A stretch of 39,682 bases of DNA from an uncultured Clostridia bacterium. GTDB taxonomy: Bacteria > Bacillota > Clostridia > TANB77 > CAG-508. Below, in pieces: positions 24,695 through 33,511 of this stretch. The stretch spans positions 1 through 39,682 of the forward strand of contig CALXKK010000017.1 of assembly GCA_944388935.1 (NCBI GenBank), given 5' to 3'. The notes under the pieces were generated by a model. That model was not told the DNA's origin. It worked only from the letters and a program-made list of their open reading frames with translations, and did no database searches. The position numbers and the translations under genes are program-made. Numbering within the stretch: the stretch's first letter is position 1; each line of letters starts with the position of its first letter.

Positions 24695-25186
24695 ATGGTT
24701 AATTTAATTTTTAGTATTTTTTATTTACTAGTTTTAATAAGCATTGCAATTATAGATAAAAAAGAACACAAAATACCTAAAACTATATTATTAGTAGGGT
24801 TTGTGGTAGAAGCAATTCAAATGATTTACTTATATGCAAATAACGAAATTCATTTAATAGAATATCTAATTTATTTAGTAATATTTATCTTGCTAGTAAT
24901 AATAGATACAATTGTAATAAGAAAAAAAGGTGAATCATTGTATGTACTTCAAATATTAATGCTTTGTATGTATATGGCAATATTTACAGACAAATTTATT
25001 TTTGCAGTTACAGTGATATATACTTTATTAATCATTGGATTATATCTTTTAATAGGAAGAATATCTACAATAAGAAAAAGAAGAACGGTTAGAAAACAAA
25101 ATTCTAAAGAGCTTAAAAAATTACCTATAGGATTTTATTTATGTATAGCGGATATTGTTGTTTTGATATACACTATATTAGTATAA
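24695..25186 (+). CDS. Prepilin-peptidase-like (A24) membrane protein with degenerate second motif
   Basis: A 163-residue protein with about five hydrophobic helices. D21-KKEHK-IP (residues 21-28) has the exact spacing of the first catalytic motif of A24 aspartyl prepilin peptidases (D-x5-IP or similar). The second motif GxGD is replaced by KKGES: the Asp position is E80. The Cys-rich methyltransferase half of classical PilD is absent, as in small A24 enzymes such as FlaK. It directly follows the prepilin-like gene, which supports the role. It may be active with Glu, or be a degenerate homologue. GGAGA lies 6 bases before ATG. Confidence 0.55.
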   Translation: MVNLIFSIFYLLVLISIAIIDKKEHKIPKTILLVGFVVEAIQMIYLYANNEIHLIEYLIYLVIFILLVIIDTIVIRKKGESLYVLQILMLCMYMAIFTDKFIFAVTVIYTLLIIGLYLLIGRISTIRKRRTVRKQNSKELKKLPIGFYLCIADIVVLIYTILV

Positions 25187-25221
25187 ATTTTTAAGTTTCC
25201 AGTAGGAAAGGAGAAAGGTGT

Positions 25222-26133
25222 ATGAATATAGGAATAGATATAGGTGGAAGCCACATAGGCGTAGGTCTTGTAGGCTCTAGCGGAAAAGTAATTAATAAAA
25301 AAGAAGTGGATATAACAGAAAAAGATAAGAAGAACATAGAAAAAATGATTTTAAATACAATTATAAATTTTGTTAAATCAATATTAAAAGAGCAGGATAT
25401 AGAAACGAGGGAGCTAGGATATATCGGAATTGCATCCCCAGGGACTATAGAAAATAATTGTATATATAATGTAGTAAATTTAGGATTGGAAAAATTAGAT
25501 ATAGCAAAAGTTATAAAAAAAGAGTTTGGCTTGGAAGTAAAAATAAAAAATGATGCAAAATGTGCTGGAATTGCAGAGAGTATGTATGGAAGAACAAAAG
25601 CAGCACAGGATAATATTTACTTATGTTTAGGAACAGGAATTGGTGGTGCAGCATTTTTAAGCAATAAATTAGTTGAACCTAGATATAAATCTGGTATGGA
25701 ATTTGGACATATGATTATACAAAAAGATGGAAGACAGTGTAAATGTGGAAGTAAAGGTTGTTTCGAAACATATTGTTCAATGAAAGTATTAAAACAAGAG
25801 ATAAGAGAAACATTGGAATTGGATGAAAATGAAACAAGTGCAAATATTGTAAATGAAATTAGAAAGCATATAAATGATTTAAGGATACAACCTATAATCG
25901 ATGAATATGTACAATATTTAGCAATAGGAATTTCTAATTTAATAAATATATTTGAACCAGAGATGGTATGCATTGGTGGAAGTTTTGTTTTCATAGGGGA
26001 TTTAATAATTCCAAAGGTAAAAAAAGAGATTCAAGATAAAAAATTATTATTTAATCCAAGAAAAGAAATTGATATAGTATTGGCAAGTTTAGGAAATGAT
26101 GCTGGGATTATTGGAGCCGCTAGCTTATTGTAA
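25222..26133 (+). CDS. ROK-family sugar kinase (glucokinase-like)
   Basis: A 303-residue ROK kinase, typical length for glucokinase or N-acyl-hexosamine kinase. Motifs: phosphate-binding IDIGGSHIG (5-13), catalytic base D111 in NDAKCAGIAE, GTGIGGA, E160/H163 in GMEFGHM and the zinc cluster CKCGSKGCFE with C173, C175, C180. It should phosphorylate glucose or a related sugar with ATP in the cytosol. No helix-turn-helix, so not a repressor. AAAGGAG lies 7 bases before ATG. Precise sugar unknown. Confidence 0.88.
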   Translation: MNIGIDIGGSHIGVGLVGSSGKVINKKEVDITEKDKKNIEKMILNTIINFVKSILKEQDIETRELGYIGIASPGTIENNCIYNVVNLGLEKLDIAKVIKKEFGLEVKIKNDAKCAGIAESMYGRTKAAQDNIYLCLGTGIGGAAFLSNKLVEPRYKSGMEFGHMIIQKDGRQCKCGSKGCFETYCSMKVLKQEIRETLELDENETSANIVNEIRKHINDLRIQPIIDEYVQYLAIGISNLINIFEPEMVCIGGSFVFIGDLIIPKVKKEIQDKKLLFNPRKEIDIVLASLGNDAGIIGAASLL

Positions 26134-26207
26134 AGAAAAATGCTTGAAATACTTGTACAAATTTTAAGATTGTGATATAAATTATATATGGAATTTTTGA
26201 AATATAA

Positions 26208-26235
26208 TTGTTACGAAAAAGTAAAATTATATAAT
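26208..26235 (+). promoter_or_regulatory. Probable walR promoter
   Basis: TTGTTA (26208-26213), 16-base spacer, TATAAT (26230-26235), 23 bases before the GTG start. A single GTTACG half-site (26210-26215) overlaps the -35 but has no 11-bp partner. Confidence 0.5.
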
Positions 26236-26258
26236 GAAATAAGAAAGGTGGAACATTT

Positions 26259-26987
26259 GTGGAAGGCGAGACAAATAGCGATAAAAAAACAATATTAATT
26301 GTGGATGATGAACAACCAATAATTGATATGCTAGTATATAATTTGGAAAAAGAAGGATATAACACATTAGAAGCAACAGATGGAGAAAAAGCTGTGGACA
26401 TAGCTTTAAATCAAACACCGGACTTAATAATATTGGATATTATGATACCTAAAATGGATGGGTTATCTGTTTGCAAAAGAATAAGACATACTCTAGATGT
26501 TCCAATTATAATGCTAAGTGCAAAAGGTGAAGAAATAGACAAAATATTAGGATTAGAATTGGGAGCAGATGACTATATAACAAAACCTTTTAGTATAAGA
26601 GAATTAATGGCAAGAATAAAAGCTAATTTAAGAAAGGGCAAAGGCGGTTACGAAAACGGAAAGCCAGAAGCTAATACAAATAAAATAATTGTAGGAGATT
26701 TACAATTAGATGTAGATAAGTTTGAAACAAGAGTAAAGAACAAAGTTATAGATTTAACATTAAGAGAATTCGAAGTACTAAAATATTTAGCAAATCAATT
26801 AGGACAAGTTGTAACAAGAGAAACATTACTTGAAAAAGTATGGGGTTATGAATATTATGGTGATATAAGAACCGTTGATGTAACAGTAAGAAGAATAAGA
26901 GAAAAAATAGAAGAGGATACATCAAATCCAAAAATATTAATGACTAAAAGAGGAGTAGGTTATTATATAGCTACAGGTGATAAATAA
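26259..26987 (+). CDS. walR: WalR-type OmpR/PhoB-family response regulator
   Basis: A 242-residue regulator: receiver domain (about 10-125) with acidic pocket D16/D17, phosphoacceptor D60 in ILDIMIP and the conserved Lys in ITKPFS, then a winged-helix domain (about 142-238). The C-terminal stretch LTLREFEVL and GDIRTVDVTVRRIREKIE is closest to WalR (YycF), the essential cell-wall regulator; PhoP is the alternative. Start is GTG 26259 with AAGGTGG 7 bases upstream. walK follows 125 bases on. Candidate WalR boxes occur at three places in this window. Confidence 0.85.
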   Translation: MEGETNSDKKTILIVDDEQPIIDMLVYNLEKEGYNTLEATDGEKAVDIALNQTPDLIILDIMIPKMDGLSVCKRIRHTLDVPIIMLSAKGEEIDKILGLELGADDYITKPFSIRELMARIKANLRKGKGGYENGKPEANTNKIIVGDLQLDVDKFETRVKNKVIDLTLREFEVLKYLANQLGQVVTRETLLEKVWGYEYYGDIRTVDVTVRRIREKIEEDTSNPKILMTKRGVGYYIATGDK

Positions 26988-27034
26988 AATATTAAGCCAC
27001 TTTTAGTGAGAAAGGTGGTAACAAAGTAAATCGT

Positions 27035-27086
27035 AAAATCGTCGGTCAAAATATAGAGTATGTAGTCTATTTTAACTGGCGATTTT
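27035..27086 (+). promoter_or_regulatory. Long imperfect hairpin in the walR-walK gap
   Basis: Positions 27035-27053 pair with 27068-27086: about 16 Watson-Crick pairs, two G-U and one mismatch, with a 14-base loop. The T residues are inside the stem, so it is a poor terminator. It could throttle read-through from walR to walK. Confidence 0.55.
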
Positions 27087-27088
27087 AT

Positions 27089-27097
27089 TGCTATAAT
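27089..27097 (+). promoter_or_regulatory. Extended -10 promoter in front of walK
   Basis: TGCTATAAT (27089-27097), an extended -10 just after the hairpin and 15 bases before the walK ATG. The message would then begin close to the ribosome site AAAGGAG. No -35 match. Confidence 0.4.
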
Positions 27098-27112
27098 AAA
27101 AGGAGTAATTAA

Positions 27113-28615
27113 ATGATAAAAAATATACAATTAAAAATAGTATTAATATTTTTCATATTAGGAATGTTTATAATTATAGGATTAGGTTTCTTTTTTACTA
27201 ATTCATTGGAAGCTATAAATACAGCAATTAATATTACAGAGGTTACAGATATTATTGCAGAGCAGGTTAATCATATAAAATTGGTTTTAATAATATCATT
27301 AGTAACGTTAGGAATAATAAGTATTATTGTGGGAATATTTTTATCCAAAACTGTTGTAAAGCCAATAGACAAATTAATAAAAAATGCAGAAAAACTAACA
27401 TTAGCTGAAGGCACAAAACATGCAAAGAATAAAAATGAAATAGATGATTTAGCAGATGCTTTTGAAGAAATGACAACTAAATTAAAAGAAAATTTAACAG
27501 AAATGTCTAGACAAAAAAGGCAAATAGAAACTATTCTTTTACATATGAGTGATGGTATAATTGCATTTAATATGGAAGGAAAAGTAATATTAATAAATCC
27601 AGCAGCAACAAGAGCGTTATCTATAATGGATGAAGATATGGATTTTGAAACAATCTTTAAAAATGTGAATCTTGATATCAACATGGAAAAAATAATATAT
27701 TTAAAAGATTGGACATCATCAGAAGAAAAAGTAAAAGTAAAAGATAGGTACTTAAATTTAGCATTTGAAATATTAAAAGATGAAGATGATAGACCAGCAG
27801 GTGTTATGGTACTTATTCAAGATATTACAGAACATGTAAAACTAGATAATATGAGAAAAGAATTTGTTGCTGATGTATCACATGAATTAAAAACTCCAAT
27901 AACATCAATTATGGGGTATGCAGATACATTACTAGAAACAGATCATGATAAAGAAATAGAAACTAAGTTTTTAGGTGTTATTTCTTCTGAAGCAAAGAGA
28001 ATGGCAAAACTAGTTACAGATTTATTATCACTTTCTAGATTTGATAGCAATAAAGTTAATATCGTAAAGGAAGAATTCGATTTGGGCGAACTTGCTAAAA
28101 AATGCCAAGAAAAGTTTCAAATTGAGATAAATAAGAAAAAATTAAATGTAAATTGTTTTGTTACAGCAAATGTACCACCAGTATATGCAGAAAAAGATGG
28201 AATAGAAAGAGTTATAATAAATATATTATCAAACAGTATAAAATACACAAATGAAAATGGTACAATAAATATTTATGTAGGCTTTGTATATAATGATGCA
28301 TATATAAAGATTATAGATAATGGTATAGGTATTCCGGAGAAAGATTTGGAAAGAATCTTCGAAAGATTTTACAGAGTGGATAAAGCACGTACAAGAGAAA
28401 TGGGAGGAACAGGTTTGGGTCTTTCCATAGCAAAAGAAATATTAGATAGAAACAATGGAACAATAGATATAAAAAGTAAACTTAATGAAGGAACAGAAGT
28501 TGTTATAAGAATACCTACAAAGACAAATAATAAATTTACTCTAAAGGAGGAAGAAAACTCAAATGATGAAGAAGCTAGACAACAATCAAATATCCAAGAT
28601 GAAGAAAATATTTAA
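27113..28615 (+). CDS. walK: WalK-type sensor histidine kinase
   Basis: A 500-residue kinase: TM1 about 9-28, a very short outside loop (29-56), TM2 about 57-77, HAMP (about 78-130), cytoplasmic PAS (about 135-240), HisKA with H257 in FVADVSHELKTP, and an ATPase domain with NILSNSIKYT, DNGIGIP, FERFYRVDKAR and GGTGLGLSI. It phosphorylates WalR. Bacillus WalK has a large extracellular PAS domain that is absent here, so sensing is probably through membrane partners or the cytoplasmic PAS. AAAGGAG is 8 bases before ATG. The last 53 bases overlap lepB. Confidence 0.88.
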   Translation: MIKNIQLKIVLIFFILGMFIIIGLGFFFTNSLEAINTAINITEVTDIIAEQVNHIKLVLIISLVTLGIISIIVGIFLSKTVVKPIDKLIKNAEKLTLAEGTKHAKNKNEIDDLADAFEEMTTKLKENLTEMSRQKRQIETILLHMSDGIIAFNMEGKVILINPAATRALSIMDEDMDFETIFKNVNLDINMEKIIYLKDWTSSEEKVKVKDRYLNLAFEILKDEDDRPAGVMVLIQDITEHVKLDNMRKEFVADVSHELKTPITSIMGYADTLLETDHDKEIETKFLGVISSEAKRMAKLVTDLLSLSRFDSNKVNIVKEEFDLGELAKKCQEKFQIEINKKKLNVNCFVTANVPPVYAEKDGIERVIINILSNSIKYTNENGTINIYVGFVYNDAYIKIIDNGIGIPEKDLERIFERFYRVDKARTREMGGTGLGLSIAKEILDRNNGTIDIKSKLNEGTEVVIRIPTKTNNKFTLKEEENSNDEEARQQSNIQDEENI

Positions 28616-29240
28616 AGAAATAGGTGGTTGGATTATTTGTATAGTTATTGCAATAATATTAGCTTTATTAATAAAATATTTTGTATTAACACCAACAGTT
28701 GTAAAACAAGAGTCAATGTTTCCAACATTAGAAGAAAATCAACGTTTAATATTAAATAGACTTGGAAGAACATTTAAAAAGATGCCAAAAAGAGGTGATA
28801 TAATAACTTTTGAGGCTCCAACAGAAACTTATAGAAGTAAGGAAGATACAGATATTTCTAATCCGGTAGCAATTTATGAAGAAAAGGATAGAAACATTTT
28901 CGAGAATTTTAGTTATCATGTATTAGAAATAGGGAAGACAAGTTATATAAAAAGAGTTATAGGATTACCAGGTGACCATGTTCAAATAAAAAATGGCAAG
29001 GTTTATATAAACGAAAAGGAATTAGAAGAAGATTATTTGCAACCAGGAATTGTTACAGATGATTCTGAAGGGATGTTTTCTGATATTATAGTTCCAGAAA
29101 ATACTGTATTCGCATTGGGAGATAATAGAAATTCAAGTGTTGATTGCAGGGCTTTTGGATGTATTCCACTAGAAAAAATCGAAGGAAAAGTTTGGATAAG
29201 ATTTTGGCCATTAAATGAATTTGGAAAAGTAGAAGATTAG
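28563..29240 (+). CDS. lepB: Signal peptidase I
   Basis: Membrane serine peptidase that removes signal peptides from secreted proteins, 225 residues. One N-terminal helix (about 21-42), catalytic Ser S51 in ESMFPTL and Lys K130 in YIKRVIGLPGD, then GDNRNSSVDCRAFG near the C terminus. The frame begins inside walK; GGAGG is 12 bases before ATG 28563, rather far, and there is no better site before the next ATG at 28599, so the start is somewhat uncertain. Overlap with walK implies co-transcription. Confidence 0.92.
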   Translation: MMKKLDNNQISKMKKIFKEIGGWIICIVIAIILALLIKYFVLTPTVVKQESMFPTLEENQRLILNRLGRTFKKMPKRGDIITFEAPTETYRSKEDTDISNPVAIYEEKDRNIFENFSYHVLEIGKTSYIKRVIGLPGDHVQIKNGKVYINEKELEEDYLQPGIVTDDSEGMFSDIIVPENTVFALGDNRNSSVDCRAFGCIPLEKIEGKVWIRFWPLNEFGKVED

Positions 29241-29251
29241 GAGGAATAGAC

Positions 29252-30178
29252 TTGTTCGAGAATATCGTAGGTCATGCAGAAGTTAAAAAGGTATTATCAA
29301 ATGCTATTAATAATAATAGCGTGTTACATAGTTATTTATTTATTGGAGAAGAAGGAATTGGTAAGAAATTATTAGCTAAAGAATTTGCAAAAGCTATTTT
29401 ATGTACATCGGATCATGATAAACCTTGTGATATATGCAAATCATGTAGAGAATTTAATACGAATAATAATGCAAATTTTAGTTTGATAAATGAAGAAGGT
29501 TCAGCTATAAAAATAGACCAGATTAGAAATATGCAAAATAAAATTGCAGAAAAACCAATTAACTCAGATTATAAAATTTATCTAATTAATGATGTAGAAC
29601 TTATGACTCAAGAGGCACAAAATTGTTTGCTAAAGACATTGGAAGAACCTCCAGAATATATAGTTATAATATTAGTAACATCTAACGAAAACAAAGTATT
29701 AAATACAATAAAATCTAGATGTATGAAATTGTATTTTAATAATCTTGAAAATAAAGATGTGGAAAAAATCTTAAAAGAACAATTTAATATGAATGATGTA
29801 AATGAAGCTTTTTTGAATGCAGTAAGCGGAAGTGTAAAAAAAGCGTTATTAATAAAAGAAAAATCATCAGAATACGAGCAAATAAATAAATTATTTGATA
29901 TAATAGATAAAGAAAATCTAGTAAATTTTATAAATTCAGGAAGTATAATATATGAAAACAAAGATGATATCTACAATATTCTTGATTATATAAATATTAT
30001 ACTGGATAGCAAAATGAAAACGAATCCAATTGATTCTTACAAATATGCAAATTGTATTTTTACAGTAGAAGAAGTTAAAAAAAGATTAAGAGCAAATAGT
30101 AATTATGATATGTCTATAGACTATCTTTTGATGAATATATGGAAGGAGATAAATAGTGAAAGAAGTAGTAGGTATTAA
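29252..30178 (+). CDS. holB: DNA polymerase III subunit delta'
   Basis: Clamp-loader subunit, 308 residues. Walker-A-like GEEGIGKK at 32-39, zinc cysteines C51, C59, C62, C65, an acidic ELMTQEAQNCLLKTLEEPP segment (the Walker B/sensor region of delta') and a sensor SRC motif in IKSRCMKLYF. It works with delta and tau to load the sliding clamp. Start is TTG 29252 with AGGAGG 7 bases upstream; it lies 11 bases after lepB. The last 23 bases overlap ricT, the holB-ricT pairing common in Firmicutes. Confidence 0.9.
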   Translation: MFENIVGHAEVKKVLSNAINNNSVLHSYLFIGEEGIGKKLLAKEFAKAILCTSDHDKPCDICKSCREFNTNNNANFSLINEEGSAIKIDQIRNMQNKIAEKPINSDYKIYLINDVELMTQEAQNCLLKTLEEPPEYIVIILVTSNENKVLNTIKSRCMKLYFNNLENKDVEKILKEQFNMNDVNEAFLNAVSGSVKKALLIKEKSSEYEQINKLFDIIDKENLVNFINSGSIIYENKDDIYNILDYINIILDSKMKTNPIDSYKYANCIFTVEEVKKRLRANSNYDMSIDYLLMNIWKEINSERSSRY

Positions 30179-31073
30179 ATTTAAAAAGCCGGGAAAAATA
30201 TATTTCTTTGATCCAGCAGGTTTAAAATTAAAATTGCAAGATTCAGTTATAGCTGATACTGCAAATGGTGAAGAGTTTGCAAAAATAGCTATGGCAAATA
30301 AATTAATGCCTGATGATAAAATTGTTGAACCGCTTAGAAAAGTAATAAGAATAGCTAACAAGAAGGATATAAGACAATATAATGAGAATAAAGCAAAAGA
30401 AAAAGATGCATTTAAAATAGCATTGGACAAGATAGCAAAGCATAAATTACCAATGAAGCTTATAGATGTAGAATATAAATTTGATAGGTCAAAAATTTTG
30501 TTTTACTTTACAGCAGATGGTAGAATAGATTTTAGAGAATTAGTAAAGGATTTAGCAGCTATTTTTAAGACCAGAATAGAACTTAGACAAATAGGTGTAA
30601 GGGACGAAGTTCGTAGAATGGGCGGAATAGGAGTTTGCGGAAGAGAATTATGTTGTTGTAGCTTTTTAAATAATTTCGAAGCAGTTTCTATAAAAATGGC
30701 AAAAGAACAAAATATGTCATTAAATCCATCAAAAATTTCTGGAGTATGTGGTAGATTAATGTGTTGCTTAAAATATGAACAAGAAGCATACGAAGAAAAA
30801 CTAGAGAGATTACCTAAAGTAGGTTCTATAGTGGAAACTGCAGATGGTGAGGGAACTGTAGATAGTATAGAAATATTAAAAGAAAATGTAAGAATAAAGT
30901 TCGAAGATGAGGATGGATATCATTATAAAAAATATAAAGCACAAGATGTTAAATTAATAAAAGCTAGTGAAACAGAACATGTTGACCCAGAAGAAAAAGA
31001 AAATGAAAAAGAGCTAGAAGAACTTGAAAATTTAGAAAAAAATGATATAGTAGTGGAAGACGATGAACTTTAG
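30156..31073 (+). CDS. ricT: PSP1-domain protein RicT (YaaT)
   Basis: RicT is a subunit of the RicAFT complex, which carries iron-sulfur clusters and steers RNase Y processing; it also speeds the Spo0A phosphorelay in Bacillus. The 305-residue protein has the PSP1 core (about 60-145) and the Cys pairs C161, C166-C168 and C198, C203-C204 in GVCGRELCCC and GVCGRLMCC. The C-terminal 30 residues are strongly acidic. Start is GTG 30156 inside holB, with AAGGAG 8 bases upstream. The stop TAG lies inside dispersed repeat copy E. Confidence 0.9.
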   Translation: MKEVVGIKFKKPGKIYFFDPAGLKLKLQDSVIADTANGEEFAKIAMANKLMPDDKIVEPLRKVIRIANKKDIRQYNENKAKEKDAFKIALDKIAKHKLPMKLIDVEYKFDRSKILFYFTADGRIDFRELVKDLAAIFKTRIELRQIGVRDEVRRMGGIGVCGRELCCCSFLNNFEAVSIKMAKEQNMSLNPSKISGVCGRLMCCLKYEQEAYEEKLERLPKVGSIVETADGEGTVDSIEILKENVRIKFEDEDGYHYKKYKAQDVKLIKASETEHVDPEEKENEKELEELENLEKNDIVVEDDEL

Positions 31074-31091
31074 GGACGAACTTTAAAAAAT
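31066..31091 (+). repeat. Dispersed palindromic repeat, copy E (degenerate)
   Basis: GAACTTTAGGGACGAACTTTAAAA: left arm and core start are as in copy A, the right arm is lost. The ricT stop codon TAG is formed by the repeat itself (31071-31073). Confidence 0.65.
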
Positions 31092-31141
31092 ATGAAAATC
31101 AAATGAAATAGAAAATGTAGTATTGAAAGGTGGTGAAATAA

Positions 31142-31312
31142 ATGGCATATAAAATAACAGATAAATGTATAAGTTGTGGAGCTTGTGCAGCAGAATGTCC
31201 AGTTGGATGCATTTCACAAGGAGATGACAGATTTGTAATAGACCCAGAAGCATGCATCTCTTGCGGAACTTGTGCCGGTGTATGTCCAGTAGAGGCTCCT
31301 GTTGAGGAATAA
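31142..31312 (+). CDS. 2[4Fe-4S] clostridial-type ferredoxin
   Basis: A 56-residue electron carrier. Two CxxCxxCxxxCP motifs: C9, C12, C15, C19 and C38, C41, C44, C48, with one extra Cys at 23. AAGGTGGTG lies 8 bases before ATG. It is transcribed toward the por operon and shares a bidirectional terminator with it, so it is the likely redox partner of the pyruvate:ferredoxin oxidoreductase, although the two are not in one operon. Confidence 0.95.
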   Translation: MAYKITDKCISCGACAAECPVGCISQGDDRFVIDPEACISCGTCAGVCPVEAPVEE

Positions 31313-31323
31313 TATTTATATAC

Positions 31324-31356
31324 AAAAAAGACGCACTTTAAAGGTGCGCCTTTTTT
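31324..31356. terminator. Bidirectional terminator between ferredoxin and porB
   Basis: GC-rich stem (31330-31338 with 31342-31350, one mismatch, one G-U) flanked by six A on the left and six T on the right, serving both convergent genes. Confidence 0.88.
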
Positions 31357-31361
31357 AGTTT

Positions 31362-32315
31362 TTATTCTTTGTTTGTCATTTCTTCTAATTGTAGTAATTC
31401 ATTCCATCTTTTATCTACTATTCTTTGGAATTCCTCTATCATCCATTCGTTACCTGGTTTAAACATATGTCTAAAACGTTTTTGTGGTCTTAAGAATTCT
31501 TCTACTGGAAGTTTTTTAGCTGGTTTATATGTTATTTTGTATTTACCATTTTCTACTTCATATAATGGCCAATAACATGTATCTGCAGCTAATTTGTTAA
31601 TTTGCATTAAATCTTCTGTTGCATAACCCCAACCTCTTGGGCAAGGAGCCATTACATTTAAGAATGTTGGACCTTCTGTATATATTGCTTTTTCTGATTT
31701 TTCGTATAAATCTTTAAAATTTGTCATAGCAAGAGTTTGAGCAACATATGGTAAATGATGACCAACCATTATTTTTGTTAAATCTTTTCTTTCTTGTGCT
31801 TTACCTGGAATTACTGTTCCAGCAGGTGATGTTGTTGTATCTGCAAATTTTGGTGTTGCAGAAGAACGTTGAATACCTGTGTTCATATATGCACCATTAT
31901 CATAACATACATAAACCATATCATGTCTTCTTTCCATTGCTCCAGAAAGTGATTGTAGACCTATATCATAAGTTCCACCATCTCCACCGAATGCGATGAA
32001 TTTAGTATGATTATCTTCTGGTAATTTTCCTTGTTTTCTTAAAGATTTATATGCAGCTTCAACTCCAGATAAAGTGCTACCTGCATTTTCGAAAGCTGTA
32101 TGTATGAAAGAATCTGTCCAAGATGTATAAGGATATGCAAATGTAGAAACTTCCATACATCCAGTAGCTACTGCGATTACTGCATGGTCTTCAGGTTTTA
32201 GTGCACGTAAAACCATTCTTGCAACTGGTGGAGCGCCACAACCTGCACACATTTTATGTCCTTCTGAAAATCTAGAAGGTCTTGTTGCAACTATTTCTTT
32301 TAAATTATATGGCAT
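31362..32315 (-). CDS. porB: Pyruvate:ferredoxin oxidoreductase, beta subunit
   Basis: The thiamine-diphosphate subunit, 317 residues. TPP and Mg motif FGGDGGTYDIG with the downstream NGAYMNTGIQRS, and four cluster cysteines (C23, C26, C53 and the one in MAPCPRG). It converts pyruvate and CoA to acetyl-CoA and CO2, reducing ferredoxin. The start codon shares one base with the porA stop (TAATG), so translation is coupled. The QRSSATP segment favours pyruvate over larger 2-oxoacids, but the substrate is inferred. Confidence 0.92.
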   Translation of the reverse strand: MPYNLKEIVATRPSRFSEGHKMCAGCGAPPVARMVLRALKPEDHAVIAVATGCMEVSTFAYPYTSWTDSFIHTAFENAGSTLSGVEAAYKSLRKQGKLPEDNHTKFIAFGGDGGTYDIGLQSLSGAMERRHDMVYVCYDNGAYMNTGIQRSSATPKFADTTTSPAGTVIPGKAQERKDLTKIMVGHHLPYVAQTLAMTNFKDLYEKSEKAIYTEGPTFLNVMAPCPRGWGYATEDLMQINKLAADTCYWPLYEVENGKYKITYKPAKKLPVEEFLRPQKRFRHMFKPGNEWMIEEFQRIVDKRWNELLQLEEMTNKE

Positions 32316-33511
32316 TATTTTTCAGCTCCTTTCGTTCTTAATCCTAAATGTCTATAAGGATTATCTATTTTTCCTGTTTCAACTATTTCTAATAAGTCGT
32401 TATAAACTTTTTCGATATCAGTTGTTTTAGTATCTCTACCACCGATACCATAAATGTAACTTACAGCTGGTACATGAACATTATTTACATACATACCAGA
32501 TGTAACATCTGTAAATAAAGCACCACCTATGGCGTTTAAAGAATCTGCTTTATCTAATACAGCAACTGCTTTTACATTTGCAAGTGCTTTTGCAATTTCT
32601 TCTGCTGGGAATGGTCTAAATACACGAACTTTTAAAAGTCCGGCTTTAATTCCTTTTTTACGTAATTCATCTATAACATATTTTGTTGTTCCAGCAGTAG
32701 AGTTCATACAAACTATTGCAACATCTGCATCATCTAATTTATATTCCTCGAAGAATCCATATTTTCTACCTGTTAGTTTTTCGAATTCGTCTGCAACTTC
32801 TAATATAACCTTCTTTGCATTTCTCATAGCTTGAGCTTGTTGCTCTTTGTGCTCGAATAAATATGGTTGTAAATCTAAAGGTCCTATAGAAATAGGTTCT
32901 TTGTTGTTTAATAAATAATGTTCTGGTTTATATGTACCAATGAATTTTTTAACAACATCATCTTCTAATAAATCTATTGTTTCTATAGAATGTGATGTAA
33001 TAAATCCATCTTGACAAACCATTAATGGTAATAATACGTCTTTATGCTCTGCAATTCTATGAGCCATTAATAAATTATCATAAGCTTCTTGATTGCTTTC
33101 TGAGAATAACATTATCCATCCTGCATCTCTAACACCCATAGCATCTGAATGATCATTATGAATATTTAATGGTCCAGATACAGCACGATTTACAAGTGAC
33201 ATTACTATAGGTAAACGTAATGAAGAAGCTATATATAGCATTTCCCACATAAATGATAATCCGTTTGCAGATGTGGCTGTCATAGCTCTACCACCAGCTG
33301 CTTCTGCACCAATACATGCACTCATTGCACTGTGTTCACTTTCTACTGCAACGAATTCTGTATCAACTGTACCGTTGCTAACAAATGTAGAAAAGTATTG
33401 TGGTATTTCTGTAGATGGGGTAATAGGGAAGGCAGCTACTACATCTGGATTTATTTGTCTCATAGCTGTAGCGGCAGCTTCGTTACCACTTAAACGTTCT
33501 CTAATACTCAT
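32315..33511 (-). CDS. porA: Pyruvate:ferredoxin oxidoreductase, alpha subunit
   Basis: A 398-residue alpha subunit with the pyrimidine-binding domain (GNEAAATAMRQINPDVVAAFPITPSTEI, ESEHSAMSACIGAEAAGGRAMTATSANGL) and a C-terminal transketolase-like domain (VRVFRPFP). It forms the active site with PorB. Third in porC-porD-porA-porB; its ATG shares a base with the porD stop. AGGGAGG lies 6 bases before the start. Confidence 0.93.
   Translation of the reverse strand: MSIRERLSGNEAAATAMRQINPDVVAAFPITPSTEIPQYFSTFVSNGTVDTEFVAVESEHSAMSACIGAEAAGGRAMTATSANGLSFMWEMLYIASSLRLPIVMSLVNRAVSGPLNIHNDHSDAMGVRDAGWIMLFSESNQEAYDNLLMAHRIAEHKDVLLPLMVCQDGFITSHSIETIDLLEDDVVKKFIGTYKPEHYLLNNKEPISIGPLDLQPYLFEHKEQQAQAMRNAKKVILEVADEFEKLTGRKYGFFEEYKLDDADVAIVCMNSTAGTTKYVIDELRKKGIKAGLLKVRVFRPFPAEEIAKALANVKAVAVLDKADSLNAIGGALFTDVTSGMYVNNVHVPAVSYIYGIGGRDTKTTDIEKVYNDLLEIVETGKIDNPYRHLGLRTKGAEK

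Noticed and set aside
27011..27026. T-box-like GGTGGTAAC motif between walR and walK
   Set aside because: Resembles TGGNACC but has AAC for ACC, only about 25 bases of non-coding DNA upstream, and no synthetase gene downstream.
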